In this document: positions 54,263 through 64,000 of the stretch, piece after piece
Numbering within the stretch: position 1 is the first letter of the stretch
Layout: every line of letters begins with the position of its first letter
Assembly (NCBI GenBank): GCA_033816765.1
Contig: CM066287.1
Coordinates: 3,906,001 to 3,970,000, forward strand
DNA: 64,000 bases
Reading direction: 5' to 3'
From: Nothopassalora personata
Taxonomy: Eukaryota > Ascomycota > Dothideomycetes > Mycosphaerellales > Mycosphaerellaceae
The notes under the pieces: generated by a model
The model's input: the letters and a program-made list of their open reading frames with translations, nothing else
What the model was told of the DNA's origin: nothing
The model's database searches: none
Program-made: the position numbers and the translations under genes

Positions 54263-54356
54263 GTTAGGGAAGGCATAAACGAGAATACTAAACGAAGGGA
54301 TAAGGCGGCAAGACTATAACCTAAGCTCGTAGCGAGCTAGGCTAAGAGGGGAATGG

Positions 54357-54819
54357 TGTTACGGGTTAGATTAAGCTAATGCTTAGTAACCAATTAGAGC
54401 CTCTATAGTTAAGTAGGCGCTACTATAGCTAAAAAGACATAGCTACTGTAGAGTAATCTATTGCTCTACGAGACCTATAGGACAGATTAATAGATTAGAA
54501 TAGAGCACGATAGTAACTGATCTGTTACTCTATATAATCTACAAAGCAGATTAATAGATCGGAGTAGATCAATAATGATTTCCTTTATATTTAGGAACGC
54601 TAAGAATCCCTTATGGTTTCGAGGCGTTTAACTCACTGTTTAATATTACTGTTTAGAATATACTATAACCTAACCTCTACCTTACTACTACTTAGTCTTT
54701 ATAAGACAAGACAGCTACTACTTTATTACTCTTCCTCGACTTCCTATCGGCCCGAGAACAAACCCGATTAAGCTTATCTTCTTAACTTGTAATATTATTA
54801 GGTTATACTAAACCTAATA
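54357..54819 (+). repeat. Gyp-A copy 2 3' LTR
   Basis: 463 bp, equal in length to the 5' LTR; preceded by GCTAAGAGGGGAATGG (purine-rich) and followed by GTACC. Confidence 0.9.
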
Positions 54820-54824
54820 GTACC

Positions 54825-57441
54825 CTTCGATAAAGCGCCTATAGAAGTTATAGAATCCTAGGAAGGATTAAACCTTATAAAAACTTATAGGCGTAGGCTA
54901 TTCCTCGATTGCGGCTACCCTACTCCTATCTATCGATACGCCTACGACACTTACGATAAATCCTAGGAACTCGGTATTCTCCTAGAAGAAGCTACACTTC
55001 TTTAGGTTCGTAAATAGGGCGAACTTCCGTAGCCTCTCTAGTACCGCGCGTACGGCTCGTACGTGCTCCTTACGCGTTACGCTATAGATAAAGATGTTAT
55101 CTAGGTAGACTACGTAGATGTTATCTACTAACCTAGTAAGGGCCTTATTAATATACCCCTAAAAGGTAGCTAGTACGTTAGTTAACCTAAAAGGCATAAC
55201 TAAGTACTCGTAGTAACCGTATCGCGTACGAAACGTAGTCTTCTACTCGTCTCCTCGCTTAATAGGAATACGGTAGTAGGCATCCTATAGGTCGATTATA
55301 GTAAAGAGCCTAGCTTCCTATAGCCTATCTAAGGTCTTACTAATTAGGGGTAGTAGGTACCGGTTCTTTACTATAATCTTATTTAGGCCTCTATAATCCA
55401 TATAGAGCCTAAGAGTACTATTCTTCTTTAGTACGAATAGGATAGGCGTACCCGCCTCGCTTACGGATCGCCTAATCCACCCCTTCTCTATTGCTTACGT
55501 AAGGTACTCCTTTAAGGCCTCTAGCTTAGTTAAGGACTAGTAGTATAGCGGCTAAAAAGGAGGTTTCTTTCCTTTAACGAGATTAATCGTATACTTAACC
55601 CCGTCGGGCATCTTACGCTTCGCCTACTTATTAGGTACGTATACATCTCGGAAGTCTATAAATTCTTTAGGCTACGAGGGGCTCTCTCCTTCGGGTACTG
55701 CTATAGTAATAGCCCGAATACTTATCGTATAAACCTACTTTAAGCTCTCGAGATCCTTAAGGAACTCGCGTACGTTACGCTACTAAATCGTAGGCGTCTC
55801 TATACCGTAGTACTACTAGTTATCCTTATCGGCCTTTACTATCCGATTACGATACCGCTAGGGTCTACCTAAAATAACTAAAGGCCTACCTATAGGCGCT
55901 ATATAGTAGATAGCGTCGCTTACGCGCTCTACTCCTATATCGTTAGCTAGTCGTACGCGAACCGTATAGGCGCCGTAGTAATGCCCCTAGTCCTACGCGT
56001 ACGACTCTAGATTTAGAAGCTTTATACTACTAATAGGCTATATCTAGTGTCGGAGTATATACTCGTACGATACTAAGCTTAAATCTATACCGTTATCTAG
56101 AAGAAACGTAGCCTCGCGAAAGCCCTTACGCGTCTCGACGGCGCCTCGTAAGTAACGCGCTAGACTCGTATTAACTTACCTTAAGGGGTCTATATAGAAA
56201 CTCGGACTTAGGAGCGACCCTTACCTAGTCCTCTACCTTTTCCCTATTCGCCCTTCTTAGTTAAAGCCTCGATAGTTTCTAACCTACGAACCGCTTACGC
56301 GTCGCGGTCCTTCTATAGGTGTCTATTCCGGTACTCCGTCTTATAGTAACCCTTCCCGCCGTAGCTATAGTACTCTACTTTCGACTTCTAGCTAGTTAAA
56401 GACGAGCTACCGGCGTCTCGCTACTAACTCGTACCCGAGGCGCCCGGTACTTAACTCTACTTCTATTACTTTAGGCGATCGGCCCGCTTATATATACCCT
56501 TAGCTTTACGCTTACGACGTATATACTACCCGCGGTCGTGCCCTCCGCTACTACCTCGGCGCTCGGTACTTTCGATACGCGAGGCTAGGACTACTAGGTC
56601 TTCTCTAGTCGTAGGGATATTATAGTAGCTAACGATAGCGGACCGTAAGCGAGGCGTAAGCTTCGCTAGTAGGTACCGTATACGTTACGCTTCCGAGTAG
56701 TTACCTAACTAGTCCTCTATAACATCTAGCTTAGTCGCGAACTGCCGCGCTATCTAGTTATCCTTCTATCTTATAACCTCGTACTCTAATATAATGTTAA
56801 GCACGCGATTTATAGGATTGCCGTATACGTCTCGGTAGAACTCCTTAAAGTCCTAGTATATATACCCTACGAGGTTAACGGCGCTATAGTTAGTATACTA
56901 TCGCTCGCTTACCTCTCCGCTAAGGTATATAACCCTATATAGGACCTTTAATTCGTCTATCGCGTACATAGTACCTAAGAGGGCGAAGATAAGTAAGAGC
57001 TCCCGAAGGAATACCCTTACCTTCCTTATCGAATCCCCTCTAAAAGGCGTCGGCTCTTTTAGACGCGGTCGCGTCGCATACGCTACGGCCGCGCCTCGTA
57101 CTATAATATTATCGTTAGTAGTTATAGAGATAGAGGTAGGGGTTATAGTAGGGAGGTGATCTTCTCTCCTCCCTCCTATACGCTCTAGAGGCGGTGCGCT
57201 TATAGCGCATAAGATCTCTAGCCGCTCGATCTCCCGCTATATCTCTTACTCTTTAATCTTAGCCCGTAGGGCCTCTCTTCTTATAACTAAGGCTACACGA
57301 CGCGCCTACTACTATACTCTAGGGCTTAGGGGCGGCGTAGGCGACTCGCCGTCGTATACGTCGCGATCGGGCTCTTTAGCATATATAGATTATAACGAAG
57401 GGAAGCTTTAGAACTATAAGGGCCGTAAGGCTATAAGGGGA
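54825..57441 (-). pseudogene. Gyp-B copy 1: gag to RNase H portion
   Basis: Minus-strand relic of a gypsy gag and pol. RT around 55.5-54.95 kb mirrors that of copy 2 (YRIPIKRGDEWKT, catalytic motif YLDN where YLDD is expected). Gag lies between about 57.2 and 56.2 kb. From 57612 down to 54848 the sequence is the reverse complement of 58283-61047. Confidence 0.85.
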
Positions 57442-57612
57442 TGTCGTAATATATAGTACGCCTACGATCTTCTAATCGTAGATAAACTAAAGCTTACTTT
57501 CTTCTATCGACGCTATACGCGTCTCCTAGTGTACGTATGCGCGTTACGTGCGGTATGCTAAGCCGGGCATAGCCGCATTACATATAAGGGTTAGCTATAG
57601 GCTACCCTTATA
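57442..57612 (-). repeat. Gyp-B copy 1 5' LTR
   Basis: 171 bp; inverted relative to 58283-58453 and equal in length to 21381-21551. Ends modified by RIP (TATAAGGG for TGTAAGGG). Confidence 0.85.
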
Positions 57613-58282
57613 GTAGTAGGGACCGTACCCTTAGAGTAAAGTATAGTTAAATATACTCCCACATACTAGGCCTAACTATCTTCGAGGAAGACCTCCTTAT
57701 TATACTTAGGTTTATCTTTATAGGTAACTACTTATCTAGTACGAACCTTAGGGTCCTTTCCTATAAGACGTCGTACTATAGCGAGCTTCTCCTAAAGAGC
57801 GGGGGTGTTAGTAACGCGACCGAAGAGGGTAGCCTCGAACTAGCGACTATATCGAAACTAGTCCTAGGCATTTACATTAGAAAAAGTCGTCTAGAGGATC
57901 TAATTAATCTAGTAGATAATACCCTCTTCCTTTATAACCGGGCTATTACTAGCTAAACTATATTGTCGGACGTAGTTATTAATCCTTATAGTCTTAGTAT
58001 TCTATATATGCTTCCTTTATACGAAGGGGGCGTTTACGGGACTAATAGGCATATCCTTAGGTAGTCCTTTATTAGCATTGTTCCCTAGACTATTTACTTA
58101 GGCATTATTTCCCCTTCCTAGGGTTACCCTAGATTTAGCTAATAATTAAGTTTCGCTTATTTAAGTACTAACTTCGTTAATTATTTTAACCTCCTACTAG
58201 TTGATCTTAGCTTACCGGATCTCCTATTCTAATTGTAGGCGAACTTTCTTAGTAGCCTTAGCTCGGGCTCGTAGATCCTAGG
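57613..58282 (-). pseudogene. Fragment of a second Gyp-D copy between two Gyp-B elements
   Basis: 670 bp aligning without length change to 39440-40109 of Gyp-D (gag/protease region), with transition differences. It is the spacer between the two head-to-head Gyp-B 5' LTRs. Confidence 0.85.
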
Positions 58283-61047
58283 TGTAAGGGTAGCCTATAG
58301 CTAACCCTTATATGTAATGCGGCTATGCCCGGCTTAGCATACCGCACGTAACGCGCATACGTACACTAGGAGACGCGTATAGCGTCGATAGAAGAAAGTA
58401 AGCTTTAGTTTATCTACGATTAGAAGATCGTAGGCGTACTATATATTACGACATCCCCTTATAGCCTTACGGCCCTTATAGTTCTAAAGCTTCCCTTCGT
58501 TATAATCTATATATGCTAAAGAGCCCGATCGCGACGTATACGACGGCGAGTTGCCTACGCCGCCCCTAAGCCCTAGAGTATAGTAGTAGGCGCGTCGTGT
58601 AGCCTTAGTTATAAGAAGAGAGGCCCTACGGGCTAAGATTAAAGAGTAAGAGATATAGCGGGAGATCGAGCGGCTAGAGATCTTATGCGCTATAAGCGCA
58701 CCGCCTCTAGAGCGTATAGGAGGGAGGAGAGAAGATCACCTCCCTACTATAACCCCTACCTCTATCTCTATAACTACTAACGATAATATTATAGTACGAG
58801 GCGCGGCCGTAGCGTATGCGACGCGACCGCGTCTAAAAGAGCCGACGCCTTTTAGAGGGGATTCGATAAGGAAGGTAAGGGTATTCCTTCGGGAGCTCTT
58901 ACTTATCTTCGCCCTCTTAGGTACTATGTACGCGATAGACGAATTAAAGGTCCTATATAGGGTTATATACCTTAGCGGAGAGGTAAGCGAGCGATAGTAT
59001 ACTAACTATAGCGCCGTTAACCTCGTAGGGTATATATACTAGGACTTTAAGGAGTTCTACCGAGACGTATACGGCAATCCTATAAATCGCGTGCTTAACA
59101 TTATATTAGAGTACGAGGTTATAAGATAGAAGGATAACTAGATAGCGCGGCAGTTCGCGACTAAGCTAGATGTTATAGAGGACTAGTTAGGTAACTACTC
59201 GGAAGCGTAACGTATACGGTACCTACTAGCGAAGCTTACGCCTCGCTTACGGTCCGCTATCGTTAGCTACTATAATATCCCTACGACTAGAGAAGACCTA
59301 GTAGTCCTAGCCTCGCGTATCGAAAGTACCGAGCGCCGAGGTAGTAGCGGAGGGCACGACCGCGGGTAGTATATACGTCGTAAGCGTAAAGCTAAGGGTA
59401 TATATAAGCGGGCCGATCGCCTAAAGTAATAGAAGTAGAGTTAAGTACCGGGCGCCTCGGGTACGAGTTAGTAGCGAGACGCCGGTAGCTCGTCTTTAAC
59501 TAGCTAGAAGTCGAAAGTAGAGTACTATAGCTACGGCGGGAAGGGTTACTATAAGACGGAGTACCGGAATAGACACCTATAGAAGGACCGCGACGCGTAA
59601 GCGGTTCGTAGGTTAGAAACTATCGAGGCTTTAACTAAGAAGGGCGAATAGGGAAAAGGTAGAGGACTAGGTAAGGGTCGCTCCTAAGTCCGAGTTTCTA
59701 TATAGACCCCTTAAGGTAAGTTAATACGAGTCTAGCGCGTTACTTACGAGGCGCCGTCGAGACGCGTAAGGGCTTTCGCGAGGCTACGTTTCTTCTAGAT
59801 AACGGTATAGATTTAAGCTTAGTATCGTACGAGTATATACTCCGACACTAGATATAGCCTATTAGTAGTATAAAGCTTCTAAATCTAGAGTCGTACGCGT
59901 AGGACTAGGGGCATTACTACGGCGCCTATACGGTTCGCGTACGACTAGCTAACGATATAGGAGTAGAGCGCGTAAGCGACGCTATCTACTATATAGCGCC
60001 TATAGGTAGGCCTTTAGTTATTTTAGGTAGACCCTAGCGGTATCGTAATCGGATAGTAAAGGCCGATAAGGATAACTAGTAGTACTACGGTATAGAGACG
60101 CCTACGATTTAGTAGCGTAACGTACGCGAGTTCCTTAAGGATCTCGAGAGCTTAAAGTAGGTTTATACGATAAGTATTCGGGCTATTACTATAGCAGTAC
60201 CCGAAGGAGAGAGCCCCTCGTAGCCTAAAGAATTTATAGACTTCCGAGATGTATACGTACCTAATAAGTAGGCGAAGCGTAAGATGCCCGACGGGGTTAA
60301 GTATACGATTAATCTCGTTAAAGGAAAGAAACCTCCTTTTTAGCCGCTATACTACTAGTCCTTAACTAAGCTAGAGGCCTTAAAGGAGTACCTTACGTAA
60401 GCAATAGAGAAGGGGTGGATTAGGCGATCCGTAAGCGAGGCGGGTACGCCTATCCTATTCGTACTAAAGAAGAATAGTACTCTTAGGCTCTATATGGATT
60501 ATAGAGGCCTAAATAAGATTATAGTAAAGAACCGGTACCTACTACCCCTAATTAGTAAGACCTTAGATAGGCTATAGGAAGCTAGGCTCTTTACTATAAT
60601 CGACCTATAGGATGCCTACTACCGTATTCCTATTAAGCGAGGAGACGAGTAGAAGACTACGTTTCGTACGCGATACGGTTACTACGAGTACTTAGTTATG
60701 CCTTTTAGGTTAACTAACGTACTAGCTACCTTTTAGGGGTATATTAATAAGGCCCTTACTAGGTTAGTAGATAACATCTACGTAGTCTACCTAGATAACA
60801 TCTTTATCTATAGCGTAACGCGTAAGGAGCACGTACGAGCCGTACGCGCGGTACTAGAGAGGCTACGGAAGTTCGCCCTATTTACGAACCTAAAGAAGTG
60901 TAGCTTCTTCTAGGAGAATACCGAGTTCCTAGGATTTATCGTAAGTGTCGTAGGCGTATCGATAGATAGGAGTAGGGTAGCCGCAATCGAGGAATAGCCT
61001 ACGCCTATAAGTTTTTATAAGGTTTAATCCTTCCTAGGATTCTACAA
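58283..61047 (+). mobile_element. Gyp-B copy 2: 5' part, truncated by element G
   Basis: LTR 58283-58453 (TGTAAGGG...TACGACA, 171 bp), gag about 58.6-59.7 kb with RIP stops, protease about 59.8 kb, RT about 60.3-60.95 kb ([21 protein letters not shown], and the active site decayed to YLDN at about 60788). It stops inside FLGFYN, where the LTR of element G begins. Confidence 0.88.
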
Positions 61048-61552
61048 TGTAAGGGGCGGGCCCCTGTTTCTTAGTATAGGCTACGCCTATGCGTTTGGAT
61101 TACTTTCCGACACCTTTTCTTTAGATAGTATATAACTTCTCCTTTCTTCTATATCGAACTTATTATAAACTTTATAGAACTTTAGTATATACGTCGTTTA
61201 CCCGTAACATTAAGTTCGATCCATTCGAATTAGCTAGGCACCTACTATTAAAGAGACGGGATACGTAATAACGTCGCCGGGTAGCGAGAACCCCGGGACT
61301 AGTACCCCGAATGAAAACTTCTAACTTATACTTTAGTAACTATACTAGCGATAGGAAGAGATATAAGCCGAGTTAATTACAACGCGCGCCGCTTTAAAAG
61401 AATCGGAAGACGCTCGACGTTAGTTAATACCTATAGTCTCGCTACTAGTTTATAATAAGACGACTACTAGTAACCTAATAAGACAGCTACTATAGACGCT
61501 AAACGCCGCCGCGCCCTCGCCGCGTACTAGAGAAGAACCGTTAGGTCCTAGA
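61048..61552 (+). mobile_element. Element G: LTR and truncated internal start
   Basis: A 162-bp TG..CA segment (61048-61209, TGTAAGGGGCGGG...CCCGTAACA) looks like the 5' LTR of another element inserted in Gyp-B copy 2. About 340 bp of stop-containing internal sequence follow before Gyp-A copy 3 interrupts it. No partner LTR lies in the window, so this rests on its ends and the clean junctions. Confidence 0.5.
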
Positions 61553-64000
61553 TGTTACGGAATGATTCCCGCTGGACCCTAGAATTATTGGACAAGACAT
61601 ACACGTGACTAGATCCTGCCTAAGCGCTTAGACTTAGAGCGATTAGACTGCTCATGCTTAGACTAATTAGACTGCTTATACTTAGACTAATTAGACTAAT
61701 TACCGAGATCTACAAATCTCCTTTGTATTTAGGAACGCTAGAAACCCTTATGGTTCTAATACGTTTAACTTACTATTCAATATTACTGTTTAGAATACAC
61801 TATAACCTAACCTCTGCCTCACTGCTGCTTAGTCTTTACGAGACAAGACAGCTACTGCTTTATTACTTTCCCTCGACTTCCTATCGGCCCGAGAACAAAC
61901 CCGATTAAGCTTGTCTTCTTAACTTGTAATATTATTAGGTTATACTAAACCTAACAGCTTTAAACGCCCTCTACGATAGGAGACCGATAGAGTAAACGGA
62001 GAACACCCGCCCCTAGTAAAGCAAGTAGAGCCCGACGACCTTAGACCGCGAACGATGCTATTAATGCCTTAGCTACTTATATAGGTAACGACACCCTTAA
62101 GGTTAGTAAGCTAGAATACTACTATAGCGACCGAGACAAGTTCGACACTTAGGTCTCTTAGATAGATATGTACTTCTTATTTAACTCTATGCCTAAGAAC
62201 CTTAAGCCTGTCTTTACTACTACCTTCTTAAGAGGACGAGCATAGCATTAGGTTAAACTATTCCTTAGGAAATACCTAGACAGTAACGGAGAAGACAATG
62301 CCGACGGAATCTTTAGGTTATATAACTATCTTAAGCATGCTATAAAGAGCGTCTTTAGTATCTCTAATAAGATCGCTACTACCGTTCGTGTCATTTAGCA
62401 TTTAACCTAGAAGACATCTACTGCCGAATATGCTACTAAATTCTAGGAATACGCGTAACTTACCGATTAGGACGATAAAGCACTTTAAGTTATGTACCGA
62501 AGAGGACTAAAGGAGCATGTTAAGGACGAGTTAATAAGGGACGGTCGGAAGATCGATAGCTTAGGCGACCTCGTTAGAGTTACGATCGATCTTAACGATA
62601 AGCTCTACGAGAGAGCTATAGAACGACGATACGACTCTAAGGTATCCGGAAAAGCTAGATATACACTAGGCTACGACAACCGTAATAGAGGCTTCTACGA
62701 CAACTATAACAATAAGCCTAGGGATAAACTATACTACGGACTATAGCTAATAGAGCTCGACGTTACCGAGAAAGGTCGCAAGATTAGAAATAGTAACGGG
62801 AATAGAGCATCCCGGAGTTCGAAAGAAACACGAACTTGCTACGGATATAGTAAACCTAGCCACCTAGTAAGGGACTGTCGCGGTAAGAATATAGTACGCC
62901 GCGAACAGTTTAACATAATGCAACCCCGAACTAGTAAATCTAAGAGTAGCGTTAGATCTCGAGGAGATACCGACTATACTCGGAGAGTAGGGGAGAGAGC
63001 TAGTAATAGAAGCACGACGCCTCTCCTAGACCCCTTAGAAGGATAAGGAGGATACTATAGGCAGCAAATAGTAGTTATTTCATTTAATACGAAGAACCAA
63101 CTACGACAGTTTAACATAATAGCACGAAGAGTCGACTACGAGATCGAATCCGAATCTCGAAATAGTTATAGAAGCCTTCATTAGCGATTCTATTACTAAG
63201 ACTCGTGTTAAGTTTACTACGCCGCGAAGTTAGGCGTAGGGTATTAGCCTTAGTAACTAAGAGGAACCCTAGGAGCGACGTATAGGTAAAACGCCACGCT
63301 CCGAGAAGTAGATATCGACGAATCCTGCTTTAACGATAATAGAAGCGATAAGGAAAACCAAGACCTAGGATAGAACGGATCGTAGTTACCGGAACCATAG
63401 GAAGAAAGTTAAGAAACTACCGGGCTAGATACTATCGAGGAAGACTAGGATCCGGAAGAATTAAGCGAAGAAGATTCCTCCGAAGGAGAAGAGAGCGATA
63501 CTAACGACGATAACAAACAACTAATCTTTACGATTAATACACCTAAGAAATTATACGATATAATCGTACACCTATAAAGAAGGCACGAAGAATTCCTACC
63601 TAAGATAGGCGGACGAAGAATGCTACACTCTATTGAGTTTAATAAGACACTCGACACCCTACGAGACATAGCCTAGGGATACCTACTTATGGAAACAACC
63701 GAGAATCTAGCAACCGCTATTATAGAACGACTACCGATAGGAAGCCGAATAACAGGTACCGGATACCTTACACCGTTAGGAACATTTATATTAAATGAAT
63801 TGCGAAACATAGTACAGTACGTACGCGCACTCTACTTAGGAACGTAGAAGATCTAGGAACGTTACTAAATATAGATGTAGACATAGAAAGGCTCGCGCTA
63901 GGTTTAAGCGGAGGCCTCGAGATACGAAGCACAACGTTCTATATACGAATAGGGAAAAGGATTAACTCCCTAGGAATAAGCGACCGAAGGGAGTTATACA
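61553..64000 (+). mobile_element. Gyp-A copy 3: 5' LTR and gag, runs off the window
   Basis: LTR 61553-61956 (404 bp, TGTTACGGAATG...CTAACA, so the terminal CA survives), leader, then a gag relic from about 62090. The stretch 62492-62746 is still open and nearly identical to 46345-46599. The knuckle near 62833-62878 reads CYGYSKPSHLVRDC, with the second Cys lost. Sequence continues colinear with A2 (46.6-47.8 kb) to the window end. Incomplete here. Confidence 0.88.

Larger units (their letters stand above)
45347..54819 (+). mobile_element. Gyp-A copy 2: full-length RIP-degraded chromovirus with nested element C
   Basis: 463-bp LTRs at 45347-45809 and 54357-54819 and a perfect target duplication GTACC (45342-45346, 54820-54824). 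It is inserted in Gyp-B copy 1. About 6.97 kb once element C and its duplication are removed. Domain order is gag, protease, RT, RNase H, integrase, chromodomain, then an antisense ORF before the 3' LTR. Confidence 0.92.

Overview
This window looks like nuclear DNA of a filamentous ascomycete (Pezizomycotina), probably a Dothideomycete. The evidence is short spliceosomal introns (about 45-160 nt), fungal-type housekeeping proteins, heavy C-to-T decay of repeats at CpA typical of RIP (repeat-induced point mutation), and introns that resemble each other like the introner-like elements known from Mycosphaerellaceae. The class assignment is inference. Element labels used here (Gyp-A, B, D, E, element C, element G, Cop-1) are local names.

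Positions 1-11.4 kb are ordinary gene-rich DNA. In order they hold: V-ATPase subunit B (minus); an intact TauD-type 2-oxoglutarate dioxygenase (minus), divergent from a Dal5/Soa1-type anion:cation symporter (plus), plausibly a sulfonate uptake and catabolism pair; DPH3 (plus) with a probable GC-AG intron; frataxin (minus); and a sugar-porter gene (minus) killed by a 53-bp tandem duplication, a 1-nt deletion and loss of its 5' end. Three introns in two different transporter genes share a homologous core around the branch point. A possible small Cys-containing gene lies at 11.7-12.2 kb.

From about 12.4 kb to the end the window is a transposon island of nested LTR retrotransposons. A RIP-degraded copia element (Cop-1, 13503-20690, TSD AACGA) sits in a Gyp-A copy (A1). 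A RIP-degraded chromovirus, Gyp-B copy 1 (minus), runs from 57612 back to 21381 and is split by two insertions. One is Gyp-A copy 2 (A2, 45347-54819, TSD GTACC), which itself carries the young non-autonomous element C (50861-53361, TSD GGGGA). The other is Gyp-D (22631-42523, flanks ATAGT), which carries the pristine chromovirus Gyp-E (23299-30715, TSD ACTAT), a solo LTR of the C family (36448-36801, TSD TATAC) and a B-type LTR. A second Gyp-B copy (58283-61047) faces the first head to head across a 670-bp Gyp-D fragment. It is cut by element G, which is cut by Gyp-A copy 3 (A3), which runs off the window.

Old elements are full of TAG/TAA stops, while E, C and the solo LTRs are clean, so RIP gives a relative clock. 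The most interesting points are: a textbook -1 frameshift signal (G GGA AAC, 6-nt spacer, stem-loop) at the gag/pol junction of Gyp-E; a Cys-rich coiled-coil ORF lying antisense just inside the 3' LTR of element C, with a RIP-decayed homologue in the same place in Gyp-A and possibly one in Gyp-B; and the introner-like introns.
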